Source of the DNA: a virus
DNA length: 41,235 nucleotides
Strand: one strand, 5' to 3'
IMG/VR virus record: IMGVR_UViG_3300017528_000210
Location: 1-41,235 of that record
The position numbers were made by a program, and so were the translations under genes. A model generated the notes under the pieces. That model was not told where the DNA came from. It was given only the letters and a program-made list of their open reading frames with translations, and made no database searches. Each line of letters begins with the position of its first letter. Within the stretch, counting starts at the first letter, position 1. This document shows positions 30,975 to 39,593 of this stretch, in pieces.

Positions 30975-33265
30975 CGCATTCCCAGATCGATCCGCTGACC
31001 GCGCACCGTATCCACAATGATGTTGCGCCCCTTGCGCGTTGCCATCTCTTTCACCAGCGCTTTTAAGTCCGTGTAATTATGGACGTGCACATTCCCGGAG
31101 CGCAGCGAACCGCCCGCTGATCCCGCACGGCCAATCATTCCGCCGCGGTGCTTAGGCTCGATGGATGGGTACATAAGGGAAAGGCGTTGCTGTGATACTG
31201 TTGGTGTCCAGGCACCGACTGCTTGCGCAATGGGATAACCCGCAAAATCGAACTGACTCGGAATCATCGTTGGCCCCTGCATGAAGCCGGGCGTCCAGCT
31301 TGGCGGGTTAAACGAATAATTGGCGAATCTGCCAAGACCGCTTCCGAAATCGTAACTTCTTTCCTGAATGTCTTGCATCGTTTGCGCAAGTCTTTCACTA
31401 CGATCAGTTGGTGTGATCACTTGCGGACCTACGTTTTGATCCAAGGGATCAGGCGGGGTCCAGCCTGTATTCCTCCATCCTTCTGGGAGGTTCGGTTCAA
31501 ATGTGCCGCCACTGAAATCAAGTACGGCGTTCATATAATCTTCCCAGGAACCCATCTCGCCGCCCCGGTGCATCCTCCTGATCAGGCCGCCTTTGTGAAA
31601 CGCGCCGGCATTAAGTCCGAGAAGAAAATCAGTCATGCCAGGCCGCTGCGCGACGTCGCGCTGGATCATCACTTCGCCCTGTTGCGCAACCACCAGCTCT
31701 TCGTCCGAACCCAAACCCCCCGAATGGCGTTTACGCAAACTGCCGATCCGGCCGCCTGTGTGAGCGACTGCCATTGCCTGGATCGCGAGAAGCGCAGCCG
31801 CATATTCCGCTGGAGCGGCAGCCGCCGCTCCTCCTTCTGTGGCAATGGTGACAGCCGTAGCGGCCGGGGCAAACGCCGCCGCAATCGCCGGCCCGGTAAC
31901 TGCAGCTTGCCCGGCCGCAGCACTCGCGTTTATTGCCGCCATCACCCGCTGAATAATCAATTGTTCGATGAGTTGGAGCCCGAGCATCTCAATCTGTTGC
32001 AGCATCGCTTGCGCGTTGAACTTGCCGGTGACAAGCCACTGGTTAAGCCCCTGGAGCGCTACACCGACTGTTTGCTCAATCGTATGCCCGAGCTGTGTCA
32101 TCGTGCTGCCGAAACTGTTTGCCCAGTTGGTCAGTTCGGTGCGAAGCGGCGCCTGGAGTGCCAGGGTCTTCTGCCGCAATAGATCAAGCTGGAAGCCTGC
32201 CTGTTGCAATCGTTGGTTGACCTGCTCGAGTTGCGCCGGGTCCAGGCCGCCGCCTGCTTGCTGTGTCCGCAAAGCCACCATGATTTGCTGTAGCTTTTGC
32301 ATCTCCGCGACATAAGAACGCAGGAGCGCCGCGCTTCGTTCATCCGCACCCATGAACGGCGCCTGCTGGATCAACTGCTGCTGTTGGTGGATTCCCTGGA
32401 TGATTGTTTCTGCCTGGCGCAGCACCTCTACGTAATCGCGCCCTTTAGTAGCTCCTTCAGCGAAACCTTCAGCCTGACGATCCTGCAAATCGTTCAGCAC
32501 TTGGAGATGCTTTTCCTGGGTAGCCAGATTGGTGTTAAGCTCGAAAAACTGCTTGTTATCTATCGGCGATTCCGTCGGTTTCAGAGTCGCGATCTGCGCC
32601 TTTAATTTCTCAATGTTTGCTGTGACCTTCTCGATGCCATCGGATACCGGACCCGCCTGTATGGCAGCCCATTCGTCAGATGCGTCTTTCGCCCTGTTAA
32701 AAGCCGAGACGCTGTCCACCAATGCCCGGCTAAGCTCATCCTGTTTGGCCTTAACTTCCGCCGCATGTTCTGCAGCAGCAGGACCAGTCGTTGCCATAGC
32801 GCCAAACCCGGCAGGCACCGATGCTATGCGCACAATGTAATCGTATATTTTTTCCCAGGTGGTAAGCTGCGTCTGAACCGTCTTGTTCAATTCCGCCTCT
32901 AAGCGCTGCACTTCCGGCAGCATTTGCATCCCGAGCCTTACCACTTCAAAGAAACTGCTGGCATTGGCGGCGAGGGTGAACCACGCGGTTTCCTGGTTAT
33001 TAAGGTTCTGGGTGGATTTAAGGATTTCTTCAGCAAAAGCTTGCTGTTTCTCGCCGATCAGGGTGATCGCGTTGGCGAGCGCGATTGCACTACCGACGGC
33101 GCCTGCGCCCAGTCCGATTCCTATTAGATTCCCCAGTGCCTCGGCTGCTTGACTCGTCTGGGTTGCAGTGGTTCCAATGTCCTTGAGCTTGGTATTGACC
33201 TGGTCCAACCCGCTGGTGTCACCCTCGGTTTTAACCAGGATTTTTAATGTTTGATCAGCGGCCAT
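30971..33265 (-). CDS. Tape measure protein
   Basis: 764 residues. Helical N-terminal coil (KLKDIGTTATQTSQAAEALG), hydrophobic patches (LIGIGLGAGAVGSAIALANA; AAAPAEYAAALLAIQAMAVA), Gln-rich coiled coils (VLRQAETIIQGIHQQQQLIQ). At about 1.5 angstroms per residue the tail would be roughly 115 nm. It starts inside the last codons of the frameshifted chaperone gene, the standard siphophage order. Confidence 0.85.
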   Translation of the reverse strand: MAADQTLKILVKTEGDTSGLDQVNTKLKDIGTTATQTSQAAEALGNLIGIGLGAGAVGSAIALANAITLIGEKQQAFAEEILKSTQNLNNQETAWFTLAANASSFFEVVRLGMQMLPEVQRLEAELNKTVQTQLTTWEKIYDYIVRIASVPAGFGAMATTGPAAAEHAAEVKAKQDELSRALVDSVSAFNRAKDASDEWAAIQAGPVSDGIEKVTANIEKLKAQIATLKPTESPIDNKQFFELNTNLATQEKHLQVLNDLQDRQAEGFAEGATKGRDYVEVLRQAETIIQGIHQQQQLIQQAPFMGADERSAALLRSYVAEMQKLQQIMVALRTQQAGGGLDPAQLEQVNQRLQQAGFQLDLLRQKTLALQAPLRTELTNWANSFGSTMTQLGHTIEQTVGVALQGLNQWLVTGKFNAQAMLQQIEMLGLQLIEQLIIQRVMAAINASAAAGQAAVTGPAIAAAFAPAATAVTIATEGGAAAAAPAEYAAALLAIQAMAVAHTGGRIGSLRKRHSGGLGSDEELVVAQQGEVMIQRDVAQRPGMTDFLLGLNAGAFHKGGLIRRMHRGGEMGSWEDYMNAVLDFSGGTFEPNLPEGWRNTGWTPPDPLDQNVGPQVITPTDRSERLAQTMQDIQERSYDFGSGLGRFANYSFNPPSWTPGFMQGPTMIPSQFDFAGYPIAQAVGAWTPTVSQQRLSLMYPSIEPKHRGGMIGRAGSAGGSLRSGNVHVHNYTDLKALVKEMATRKGRNIIVDTVRGQRIDLGMR

Positions 33266-33583
33266 TGTCTTTTGGTTCCGTCATTCGTAAAAGCATTTCA
33301 CGCAGGTCGCGCAGCGAGCGGTCGGGGTGCTCAGTGTGCGGGACAAGGGAAACCTCCAGTTCCAGCAGTTTCTCGTACCCTTGTTCTGCTGCCGCACGCT
33401 CATACCAAAGGAGTAATTGCTGACCACTGAATTGTGCTATCTCTTGTGGCGTTAATTTGTAGTGATAGGCGACTGAAGCGCAGAGCTGGGCGAGGCTGAT
33501 GGTTTGTCTGCGGGGTCTTTCGCGTCGGTGTTTGTCGCGAACGCTTCTTTCCATTTCGCCTGGCGGCGTGACCAGGCCCCGAA
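33255..33583 (-). CDS. T part of the tail assembly chaperone (reached by -1 frameshift)
   Basis: The frame runs in phase -1 to G from the slippery site and ends at 33255. RGLVTPPGEMERSVRDKH then ISLAQLCASVAYHYKLTPQE and LLLWYERAAAEQGYEKLLEL is typical of gpT-like extensions. With the first 91 residues of G it would make a ~199-residue GT fusion. The Met codons at the 5' end of the open frame lie upstream of the site in the G gene and are not the real start. Confidence 0.7.
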
Positions 33584-33853
33584 AAAAGGGAGATTGAGTT
33601 CCTGGCCTTTGTCTGCCACCGCGTCCACGCTCGCAGCGGCGAGCGTATCGGCCCAGCCTTTGGGCTTGTCGCAGTACAATTCCACGCAATCCGATTCGTT
33701 GCCCAGCCCTACCGCAAACACAAAAGACTGGACCTTGGAAACCGGGATCTGGCGCACCTTGACGGTTTCTTTCGTCCCGTCCAGAAGCGTGACCTCCATT
33801 TCCACGCCGCCCGCAATGGTGATTAACTCCTGCTCCGGTGATTCATCCTCCAT
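33452..33853 (-). CDS. Tail assembly chaperone G
   Basis: 133 residues, acidic, starting MEDESPEQELITIAGGVEME. Located between the tail tube and tape measure genes, where lambda G/GT chaperones are encoded. It is open past the slippery site to TAA at 33452. The C-terminal third is polar, low complexity, as usual for unshifted G. Confidence 0.7.
   Translation of the reverse strand: MEDESPEQELITIAGGVEMEVTLLDGTKETVKVRQIPVSKVQSFVFAVGLGNESDCVELYCDKPKGWADTLAAASVDAVADKGQELNLPFFGAWSRRQAKWKEAFATNTDAKDPADKPSASPSSALQSPITTN
33581..33587 (-). promoter_or_regulatory. Slippery heptamer for programmed -1 frameshift
   Basis: Minus strand T TTT TTC, phased as X XXY YYZ on codons 89-91 (P89 F90 F91) of G. Both tRNAs can re-pair after a -1 slip. 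Followed by a GC-rich CGGGGCC stretch that may pause ribosomes. Confidence 0.75.
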
Positions 33854-33872
33854 AGCTTTAGCGAAGGAGGAT
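33846..33872. repeat. Palindromic junction repeat, copy 11
   Basis: TCCTCC-ATAGCTTTAGCGAA-GGAGGA hairpin, right at the G start / tail tube stop. Confidence 0.9.
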
Positions 33873-34624
33873 TACGTGGTGAGCCGGTAGACTTTCATCG
33901 GCTGTGTCAGCGTGATGATCAGATCGGCTTTCCGATAATCATCCGGCTTGAACTGTCCTGACTTGTCAACCGACAGGATGCCGGGGAATTGCCATGAATA
34001 ACGCACCGGCGGCACTGCATCGGCAGCCGCGCCTTTATTCGCGCCACTGTCATCTTCACCCTGCAACTCGACTGTCCCCGGACTGTTGAGCACATTCAAC
34101 GCCGTAACGAAGTCATAGCTCAATGCCGGCGCATCGTATGTGATGGTGCAGGCAGTGGCATCAGCGATGGTTGATCCAATCGGGATATAGACCTTGCCGC
34201 CGGCGCGATCGATAACGTAATCGACACCTTCCACTTTGAGCGTCGGCGTGGTCAAGGATGCATTGTTCAATCCATATTTACCGACGCTGAACGCGACCCC
34301 TTTTTTGCTTGTGAACATGAACGTCGCTCCAGTGCCGACAGTCTGGCTCAGGGCTGTGCCTGCCTGCCCACCCCAGAGTAAGGCGAGCGTCGGTGTCACA
34401 AACTCATCGAGCGTGATTTTCCAGCTGCCCATGCTGCTGTAAGCGTCGTAGCGATCCATTGAAAGAACTCCGCGCCGGGCCGCGAAATGTTCTTTGCGTT
34501 TGATCCCAAAGTCGCATTCCAGCATTTCAATATTGCCGAGATCGACCATGTATGTTTGCGCTGTTGGTTGGAAGTAGCCTCGGCCGGTGAGGCGTTCCTT
34601 TGCGTATGCTGCTCCGTAGTCCAT
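33872..34624 (-). CDS. Major tail tube protein
   Basis: 250 residues, mostly beta. GVDYVIDRAGGKVYIPIGST, YDAPALSYDFVTALNVLNSP and ADLIITLTQPMKVYRLTT are typical of siphophage tail tube proteins (lambda gpV-like fold). Position before the chaperones and tape measure agrees. Confidence 0.8.
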   Translation of the reverse strand: MDYGAAYAKERLTGRGYFQPTAQTYMVDLGNIEMLECDFGIKRKEHFAARRGVLSMDRYDAYSSMGSWKITLDEFVTPTLALLWGGQAGTALSQTVGTGATFMFTSKKGVAFSVGKYGLNNASLTTPTLKVEGVDYVIDRAGGKVYIPIGSTIADATACTITYDAPALSYDFVTALNVLNSPGTVELQGEDDSGANKGAAADAVPPVRYSWQFPGILSVDKSGQFKPDDYRKADLIITLTQPMKVYRLTT

Positions 34625-34649
34625 TTTGTTTCCTTTTCTATTTGCCTCT

Positions 34650-34680
34650 TCCTGCTTCGCTCCAAAGGAGCTTCGCAGGA
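34650..34680. repeat. Palindromic junction repeat, copy 12
   Basis: TCCTGCTTCGCTCC-AAA-GGAGCTTCGCAGGA: near-perfect hairpin, just outside the stop of the small gene at 34681. Confidence 0.92.
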
Positions 34681-34926
34681 CTATTTATTTTTTTCCTTCC
34701 CCGCCGAGGCTGTTGACGGTGATGGAAATTGAAAAGTGTTTATCTCGCCGGATTCCGAATACTCGGCGATCGCGCTGTTTTGACCGTCCAGAGATTCAAC
34801 GCGCGCTGCGTGCTGGCTGAAGACTTCTGTGATCTTGGCTTTGTGCTGCTTTTTATCGTGGCCGGTTACAAGGACTTCCAGGCCGACTTCGAGGTATCGT
34901 TTGTTGCCGTTGTTTTGTTCATTCAT
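34681..34926 (-). CDS. Hypothetical small protein
   Basis: 81 residues. ETVLVTGHDKKQHKAKITEV-like beta/Tudor-style core (YLEVGLEVLVTGHDKKQHKA then ARVESLDGQNSAIAEYSESG) with a polar tail. Between two virion genes, so perhaps a tail or neck accessory. Not recognised. Confidence 0.5.
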   Translation of the reverse strand: MNEQNNGNKRYLEVGLEVLVTGHDKKQHKAKITEVFSQHAARVESLDGQNSAIAEYSESGEINTFQFPSPSTASAGKEKNK

Positions 34927-34932
34927 GGGTTT

Positions 34933-35712
34933 TTAACTGGGTACGAGTTTGGATAGGTCGAACGTGCCTTTGACAGTCACGCCGAGGTTACTGGTATCGA
35001 GGACGAAGGTGGTTGGCACCGGGGGCGCAGGCCCGCCAGCGACAGATTGTGAAAGTCCAAACGGTGCGCCGAGTTCGGCGCAGGTCATCAGGTATTTCAT
35101 TCGCGGCAGAACGGCGCCAGTCTGGTCAAACAGGTAATCGGTGCGGCAGAGATCGACGTAAGCGTTCTGGTTTACATCCAGCAACTGACCAGAGATGATT
35201 GAAGCGTTTACCACGCGATCAACGAACAGTTGTCCCGTTTCCTTGTTCTTAACGAGCGTGGAACTCATGTCGTAAACGATTGTCGGATCAACCGCATCGA
35301 CCTGGACAAGCGTGAACGTCACGCTGATCACGTTGGCGCTCACCGCGCTTAAGTTGTTGTAAAAACCGTAACACCGGCAGATGGAATTGACCGGGGGCGC
35401 AGCGGGAATGATTATCGCGGGGCCAGCTCCACCGGGCCAAAGGTTCACCAGTAGGATCTGTTGCGCGCCAGCCACCGCAGACAGTCCGGCGCGATATCCC
35501 GCCACGTTCCAGTTATTGATGTTCGTGGAATCATAGACAATCATCTCCTCCGCGTTCGGGTCCGGTGTGCTCGAGATCCGAAAGACAGCAAAGTTGGTGT
35601 CCGGTTGCGTGATCCCGGATGAACTCGGCGCGGTAGGCGCACCCGAGATCAACCACTCGTAAACGACGTTTGCGAGGACTGTGCCTGGTTGCAATGGGAC
35701 GGTAAAAATCAT
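34933..35712 (-). CDS. Hypothetical virion protein
   Basis: 259 residues, rich in beta strands and Pro (SGAPTAPSSSGITQ; PVNSICRCYGFYNNLSAVSA). No family recognised; located beside the tail tube gene, so a tail or fibre-related protein is likely. Start in ATCATCC of a repeat boundary. Confidence 0.55.
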   Translation of the reverse strand: MIFTVPLQPGTVLANVVYEWLISGAPTAPSSSGITQPDTNFAVFRISSTPDPNAEEMIVYDSTNINNWNVAGYRAGLSAVAGAQQILLVNLWPGGAGPAIIIPAAPPVNSICRCYGFYNNLSAVSANVISVTFTLVQVDAVDPTIVYDMSSTLVKNKETGQLFVDRVVNASIISGQLLDVNQNAYVDLCRTDYLFDQTGAVLPRMKYLMTCAELGAPFGLSQSVAGGPAPPVPTTFVLDTSNLGVTVKGTFDLSKLVPS

Positions 35713-35794
35713 CCTACTCCGCTCCTTCCGAGCTACGAAGGACTTGTCCTCCGAAGCCGTTAGTCCTGCGTAACTTTAGTGAAGCAGGAAGAAT
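35711..35794. repeat. Palindromic junction repeat, copy 13 (two units)
   Basis: TCCTACTCCGCTCCTTCCGA... and TCCTGCGTAACTTTAGTGAA-GCAGGA, filling the gap between two hypothetical virion genes. Confidence 0.88.
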
Positions 35795-35799
35795 CATTG

Positions 35800-36165
35800 T
35801 CAGTCTTCAAAGATCGCGTATTGCAGAATTGGAGTGCCTGCGGTGGCTTTGGCGTGAAACGCGGCAGCGTTCCATCGAAAGTACGCATACTCGCCGGGTT
35901 TGAGCATCAGTGCGTAAACGGTGCCGTCATCACTGAGCTGGATGTTGTTCGTGGCATCAACGTTCTTTACCCAGATGAACCCGATTGTGCCCACTGCCCC
36001 TTTGGAAATAACCGTGTCACCTGTGGTAAGCGATACCTGATCGTAAACATGATGAACACCATTGATCGTGACGGTCAGCGGGTTGACGGAATTAGTGATG
36101 TTGACAGCGATTGAGTTCTTTAAGAACGAGATGTTTTGGAAACTGATTGTTAGTTCGTTAGCCAT
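35800..36165 (-). CDS. Hypothetical small virion protein
   Basis: 121 residues, beta-rich (ELTISFQNISFLKNSIAVNI, VDATNNIQLSDDGTVYALML). Ends YAIFED. Resembles small tail-fibre-associated proteins; unassigned. Confidence 0.55.
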   Translation of the reverse strand: MANELTISFQNISFLKNSIAVNITNSVNPLTVTINGVHHVYDQVSLTTGDTVISKGAVGTIGFIWVKNVDATNNIQLSDDGTVYALMLKPGEYAYFRWNAAAFHAKATAGTPILQYAIFED

Positions 36166-36173
36166 AAATGGTT

Positions 36174-36203
36174 AGTCCTTCGTAGCTTTAGCGAAGTAGG
36201 GTC
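36174..36203. repeat. Palindromic junction repeat, copy 14
   Basis: GTCCTTCGTAGCTTTAGCGAAGTAGG with an imperfect stem, between the tail fibre stop and the next gene. Confidence 0.82.
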
Positions 36204-37725
36204 ATTGTTTGTACTCTGTTTGAACGAAGAAGTTTGTCCCGGCGAAGGATGCGCCACCGTTAAATCCGAGGCTGATCTTGGTGGGCGTCGTGCTGTTGAA
36301 TCCGGCGGAAGTCGCGCTCGTTGCTGCAACCTGGCCTCCGTTGTTGACCAACCCTGTTGTAGTAAAAACTTTAGTGAGCCGGCTATATATTGCGATCACG
36401 GCTGAAGTGCCGCTCCCCACAGATTTGAAAGTCACATACATATCAAAGAGGCCGGAATCGGCCGCCGCCGTGCCAGCCGCAAAAGTAATGGTGCCTATTG
36501 AAGCATCAGCGACTGTCCCTGCCGTCCCCATGTGAAGTGTAATGACAATCGCGGCCGTGCCGGCAGCGGTTTTCGTCATGTCAAATACGCAATGATAGGA
36601 GCCGTTCGTTTTCCACGCCCCGGCTGGAATCGTTATCACTGAACCTGGAATCGCCTGGTTAGCAGCGAATCCGGTTGCACCTGCCGCACTGCCATTCATG
36701 TAGACCTGGGCCAGATCAACGTTGCCGATTCGATAACCAGTGGACGCGTTTACGATGCCGACACCTGGATCGGTAGCGGTGCCAACTGCCAGGCCATTAC
36801 CAATGCGGGCGCGTTCGGTGGTGCCAGCGTTATTGGAAAATTTGGTGACACCTGCATTTGTCGAAATCACAACGTCGCCAGTCGTCGCAATATCATTTCT
36901 GATCCAGAGATCGTCGGAAGCCAGGATGCCGGTTCCCGTGTTTGAGCTGCCAAACAGTTTGATCTGCGCGACGCCATTTGCGTTTTTAAGTTGCACCCCG
37001 GCAGTGGCAGCCACGTTTGCCGTTGTGTTCCACCAGTCCACGAGAAAATCACCGTTGTTTGCGCCTTGCGCATTCAATCCGGATGCGGCGATCACCAGCG
37101 CCGGGCTGGTGCTGATAGCATTGCCGGAACCGTCCCCGGCAAGAATGTTGGTAGTGGTCGCAACTGATCCAGCACTGGGAACAGGCGCGAGACTGACATT
37201 GCCTGCTGAATCAGTAGTCAAAAAACCAGTGGTCGGCCCCAGACCGTTTCCAAGTGTCGGGAACTGAATCCCGCCTCCACTCCAGTCGATCTTCACTGTC
37301 GTGCCATCAGCGCCGAGGAGCTGGCGATTGCTGATGTTCTCGGCCGTTACGTTGCTGGTATCCTGCAACGGCTTGAGGACTTTCAGATTGCCGCTGGACC
37401 AATCGATCACATCACCGGCGGCCGGGTGCGTCAGTTTCGCGCTTGAGAAGTTTGCATATATTCCGGTGGTGGTGAGCGTGGTACTACCCAGAATGATGTC
37501 GTTGAGTGCATTGCTATTGTCCCATTTGCTTAAACTCGCATTCCAAACCAGCGGCTGATTGTCAGTTGGCGAAGTGATGACGACGTCGCTCAACTGCGAT
37601 AGAAAGCTTGTCGGCGGCCGTGGGGCCTGGGCGAATCCTGCTCCGCTAAAGCTACGCAGGACAAGTCCTGCTATTGCTACGAAGTATAAATACTTCGTAG
37701 CTCTGAAGGAGCGTAGTAGTATCAT
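36202..37725 (-). CDS. Tail fibre-like protein with repeat-derived signal-like leader
   Basis: 507 residues. After the leader, LSDVVITSPTDNQPLVWNAS and SKWDNSNAL is the repeated motif common in phage tail fibres; the rest is Gly/Thr/Ala-rich beta structure ending with a beta-sandwich. The ATG at 37725 overlaps the previous stop and no other start codon occurs before the fibre domain, so the leader MILLRSFRATKYLYFVAIAG with GLVLRSFSGAGFAQA really is translated. It is entirely repeat-encoded. A fibre with a Sec-like leader is odd for a phage. Confidence 0.75.
   Translation of the reverse strand: MILLRSFRATKYLYFVAIAGLVLRSFSGAGFAQAPRPPTSFLSQLSDVVITSPTDNQPLVWNASLSKWDNSNALNDIILGSTTLTTTGIYANFSSAKLTHPAAGDVIDWSSGNLKVLKPLQDTSNVTAENISNRQLLGADGTTVKIDWSGGGIQFPTLGNGLGPTTGFLTTDSAGNVSLAPVPSAGSVATTTNILAGDGSGNAISTSPALVIAASGLNAQGANNGDFLVDWWNTTANVAATAGVQLKNANGVAQIKLFGSSNTGTGILASDDLWIRNDIATTGDVVISTNAGVTKFSNNAGTTERARIGNGLAVGTATDPGVGIVNASTGYRIGNVDLAQVYMNGSAAGATGFAANQAIPGSVITIPAGAWKTNGSYHCVFDMTKTAAGTAAIVITLHMGTAGTVADASIGTITFAAGTAAADSGLFDMYVTFKSVGSGTSAVIAIYSRLTKVFTTTGLVNNGGQVAATSATSAGFNSTTPTKISLGFNGGASFAGTNFFVQTEYKQ
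37635..37722. repeat. Palindromic repeat, copy 15 (two to three units), encodes the tail fibre leader
   Basis: TCCTGCTCCGCTAAAGCTACG-GCAGGA region (37637-37663) plus GCTACGAAGTATAAATACTTCGTAGC (37675-37700) and CTCTGAAGGAGCGTAGTAGTAT. Confidence 0.9.
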
Positions 37726-38189
37726 TGAATGGAGATTGGCGCTTGGAATCGGACGTTGTAAACGAGCAGTGGAACTTCCGCGACCAGGAGAAATGGAACT
37801 TCGTCCAGCACGATGCGGCGGATCTTTTGATGATCCCGCGAGAACCAGTGGAGGCGTTTCATGCAGAACTCGACCAGATCCAGCGCGGGAACCTGCGTTC
37901 CACTGGCGCCGCGGTTGATGGTGACGTTTTCCTGGATCTGGATTTCAACGAGTGAACTGACCGCAATATTTGGACCCTGCTCTTTCTGCATCAGTTTGCC
38001 GCCCGGTGTCATCACGATCCCGATTATCCCGAGCTTGCCAGTCGCGCGGGCTATGATGTTCGCCAGATCGCCGATGTTTTCAGTGATCCATTGGATCTGG
38101 CCGTTTACCGGCACGGGTGCAGGAACGTTCGGATCAACCGCCGTGAAGCGTGCGATGATTGAGTTCTGGAGATCGGCGAGCTTGCTCAT
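37722..38189 (-). CDS. Mu gp37/DUF1834-like tail terminator or connector protein
   Basis: 155 residues. ADLQNSIIARFTAV...IQWITENIGDLANIIARATG and VEIQIQENVTINRGASGTQV suggest the Mu gp37-type connector family. Located in the head-tail joining cluster between gp10-like protein and fibre. Start in a TAGTATG repeat end. Assignment moderate. Confidence 0.55.
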   Translation of the reverse strand: MSKLADLQNSIIARFTAVDPNVPAPVPVNGQIQWITENIGDLANIIARATGKLGIIGIVMTPGGKLMQKEQGPNIAVSSLVEIQIQENVTINRGASGTQVPALDLVEFCMKRLHWFSRDHQKIRRIVLDEVPFLLVAEVPLLVYNVRFQAPISIQ

Positions 38190-38252
38190 ACTACTTCACT
38201 CCTTCGGAGTTTCGAAGTATTGAATCCTGCGTAGCCTTGGCGGAGTAGGATC
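38187..38252. repeat. Palindromic junction repeat, copy 16 (two units)
   Basis: TACTTCACTCCTTCGGAGTTTCGAAGTA and TCCTGCGTAGCC...GGAGTAGGA. Overlaps the ATG of the gp37-like gene and adjoins the stop of the gp10-like gene. Confidence 0.9.
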
Positions 38253-38733
38253 ATTTGTTGAGGTTGTCCAGACTCTTTTCGATCTCGCTGCCGATCTCTT
38301 GCGAGATGTAATCCGCGTTCTCGTTTACCCCGGTGCGGAACGGTGCGCGCTCGGGCATGTTCATATTGCGTGAAGCGCTCTTGCCCGTCCTCGTGGTATA
38401 ACGCACCGTCCCTTGGAATCCGAATTCATGGACTGCGCCGTAAATGACCGGCGTCCCGATCGCGCCTGTGACTTCCTGCCCGACAATCACCGCGGGCTCG
38501 GCCCGCACGGACTGGCGCAATTGTCCCGTTACTTCACCGAGCTGATGCATGGGCGGCGGATATGGTCCTTTGCCGCTTAAGCGGTTCTGCACGATCCGGC
38601 CAGCCACAACCTGGAGAGAGCGGTCCATGCCGCGCTTGATCGCCTGCGGCAATTCCTGCGGCATCTTTTCAAAGTTTTTGATCAACGCCTGGCTTTCCGG
38701 CGGCAGCTCGATCGTGATGGTGACGGCGCTCAT
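38251..38733 (-). CDS. HK97 gp10-like / virion morphogenesis (tail completion) protein
   Basis: 160 residues. QALIKNFEKMPQELPQAIKR, then RSLQVVAGRIVQNRLSGKGP, GEVTGQLRQSVRAEP and YGAVHEFGFQGTVRY are the HK97 gp10/phage virion morphogenesis signature. It seals the head-tail interface. ATGA overlap with gpF-like gene. Confidence 0.8.
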   Translation of the reverse strand: MSAVTITIELPPESQALIKNFEKMPQELPQAIKRGMDRSLQVVAGRIVQNRLSGKGPYPPPMHQLGEVTGQLRQSVRAEPAVIVGQEVTGAIGTPVIYGAVHEFGFQGTVRYTTRTGKSASRNMNMPERAPFRTGVNENADYISQEIGSEIEKSLDNLNK

Positions 38734-39593
38734 TTCTTTTGGGCCAGGTAATCCGATTCAGGCACTGGAATGGACATGCACCGACAGTTGATCACATCCT
38801 CGGCGGCACCATCCGGTGCGTGTGGATACATGAGCGGCGGGTCGCCAACCGGGTAGGCTTCATCCATTGGCAGGATGAGCCCATCAATAGCCAGGTGATC
38901 GGGCCGCGGCACTTTTGAAATCACGCTGTGAATCCATTTCTTGTATGGTACACCGGCGGCGCGTGCGGCTTTGTCGCTTGCGAAACTGTAAGCGGCTGCG
39001 GTCTCAGTCTGGGCAATCAGCTCGGCGCGGGTTTTGGATATATCATCAAACGCCGAGCTGATGCGTTTTGACAAGTCGCTGATGGATTCGCCTGCATTCA
39101 GACCAGTGGAGATTTCATCCCGGATGGTTGCGTAGATTTCATTCGGCACATTGGAGAGAAGATTCTGGCGGCGTGCGATGAAATCCAAAGCGTCCTGGGC
39201 AGGCAACTTCCACGGATCGCGGTAGCCAACTGAAGCGAGTGTATCACTGGCTGCGGTCGCGAGCGCGGATGCTCCTTCGGTTTCCAGCATGGTGAGAAGA
39301 TCATGGCGCAGCTCATCTATGTTGAATGCGATCCTGATTGAATCGGGATGGTCGGCCTGTTGTTCTTGGCCACGGAGCGGCCGGTGCGAATACTTGTAGC
39401 GGTGCAGTTTGCGCAATGTCTCGTGCTTGGAGAACTTGAGCACCCGCACAATGGCGTTATGGAAACGCCGTTCGATCCGGTTGCGCCTTTGTTCATGCGC
39501 CCGCTCTGGGGAGGCTGCGCATATCAGTTCGACAACAGCTCGAGCCTGTCCCACTGGCAGAACTGCCGTTGTAAGTATCAATCGTGTGTTCAT
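38730..39593 (-). CDS. Mu gpF-like head morphogenesis protein
   Basis: 287 residues. The C-terminus RPDHLAIDGLILPMDEAYPV then DVINCRCMSIPV is the typical SPP1 gp7/Mu gpF ending; a central helical region (FIARRQNLLSNVPNEI ... AELIAQTETAAAYSFASDKA) fits. A minor capsid protein, few copies. ATGA overlaps at both ends. Confidence 0.85.
   Translation of the reverse strand: MNTRLILTTAVLPVGQARAVVELICAASPERAHEQRRNRIERRFHNAIVRVLKFSKHETLRKLHRYKYSHRPLRGQEQQADHPDSIRIAFNIDELRHDLLTMLETEGASALATAASDTLASVGYRDPWKLPAQDALDFIARRQNLLSNVPNEIYATIRDEISTGLNAGESISDLSKRISSAFDDISKTRAELIAQTETAAAYSFASDKAARAAGVPYKKWIHSVISKVPRPDHLAIDGLILPMDEAYPVGDPPLMYPHAPDGAAEDVINCRCMSIPVPESDYLAQKK

Noticed and set aside
31223-32182. 319-residue plus-strand ORF
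   Set aside because: Opposite the tape measure gene and rich in Arg/Cys/His; a shadow of the GC-rich coding strand.
33255-33689. T chaperone frame as an independent gene starting at 33689
   Set aside because: Its start lies within G, and the slippery site gives a better explanation.
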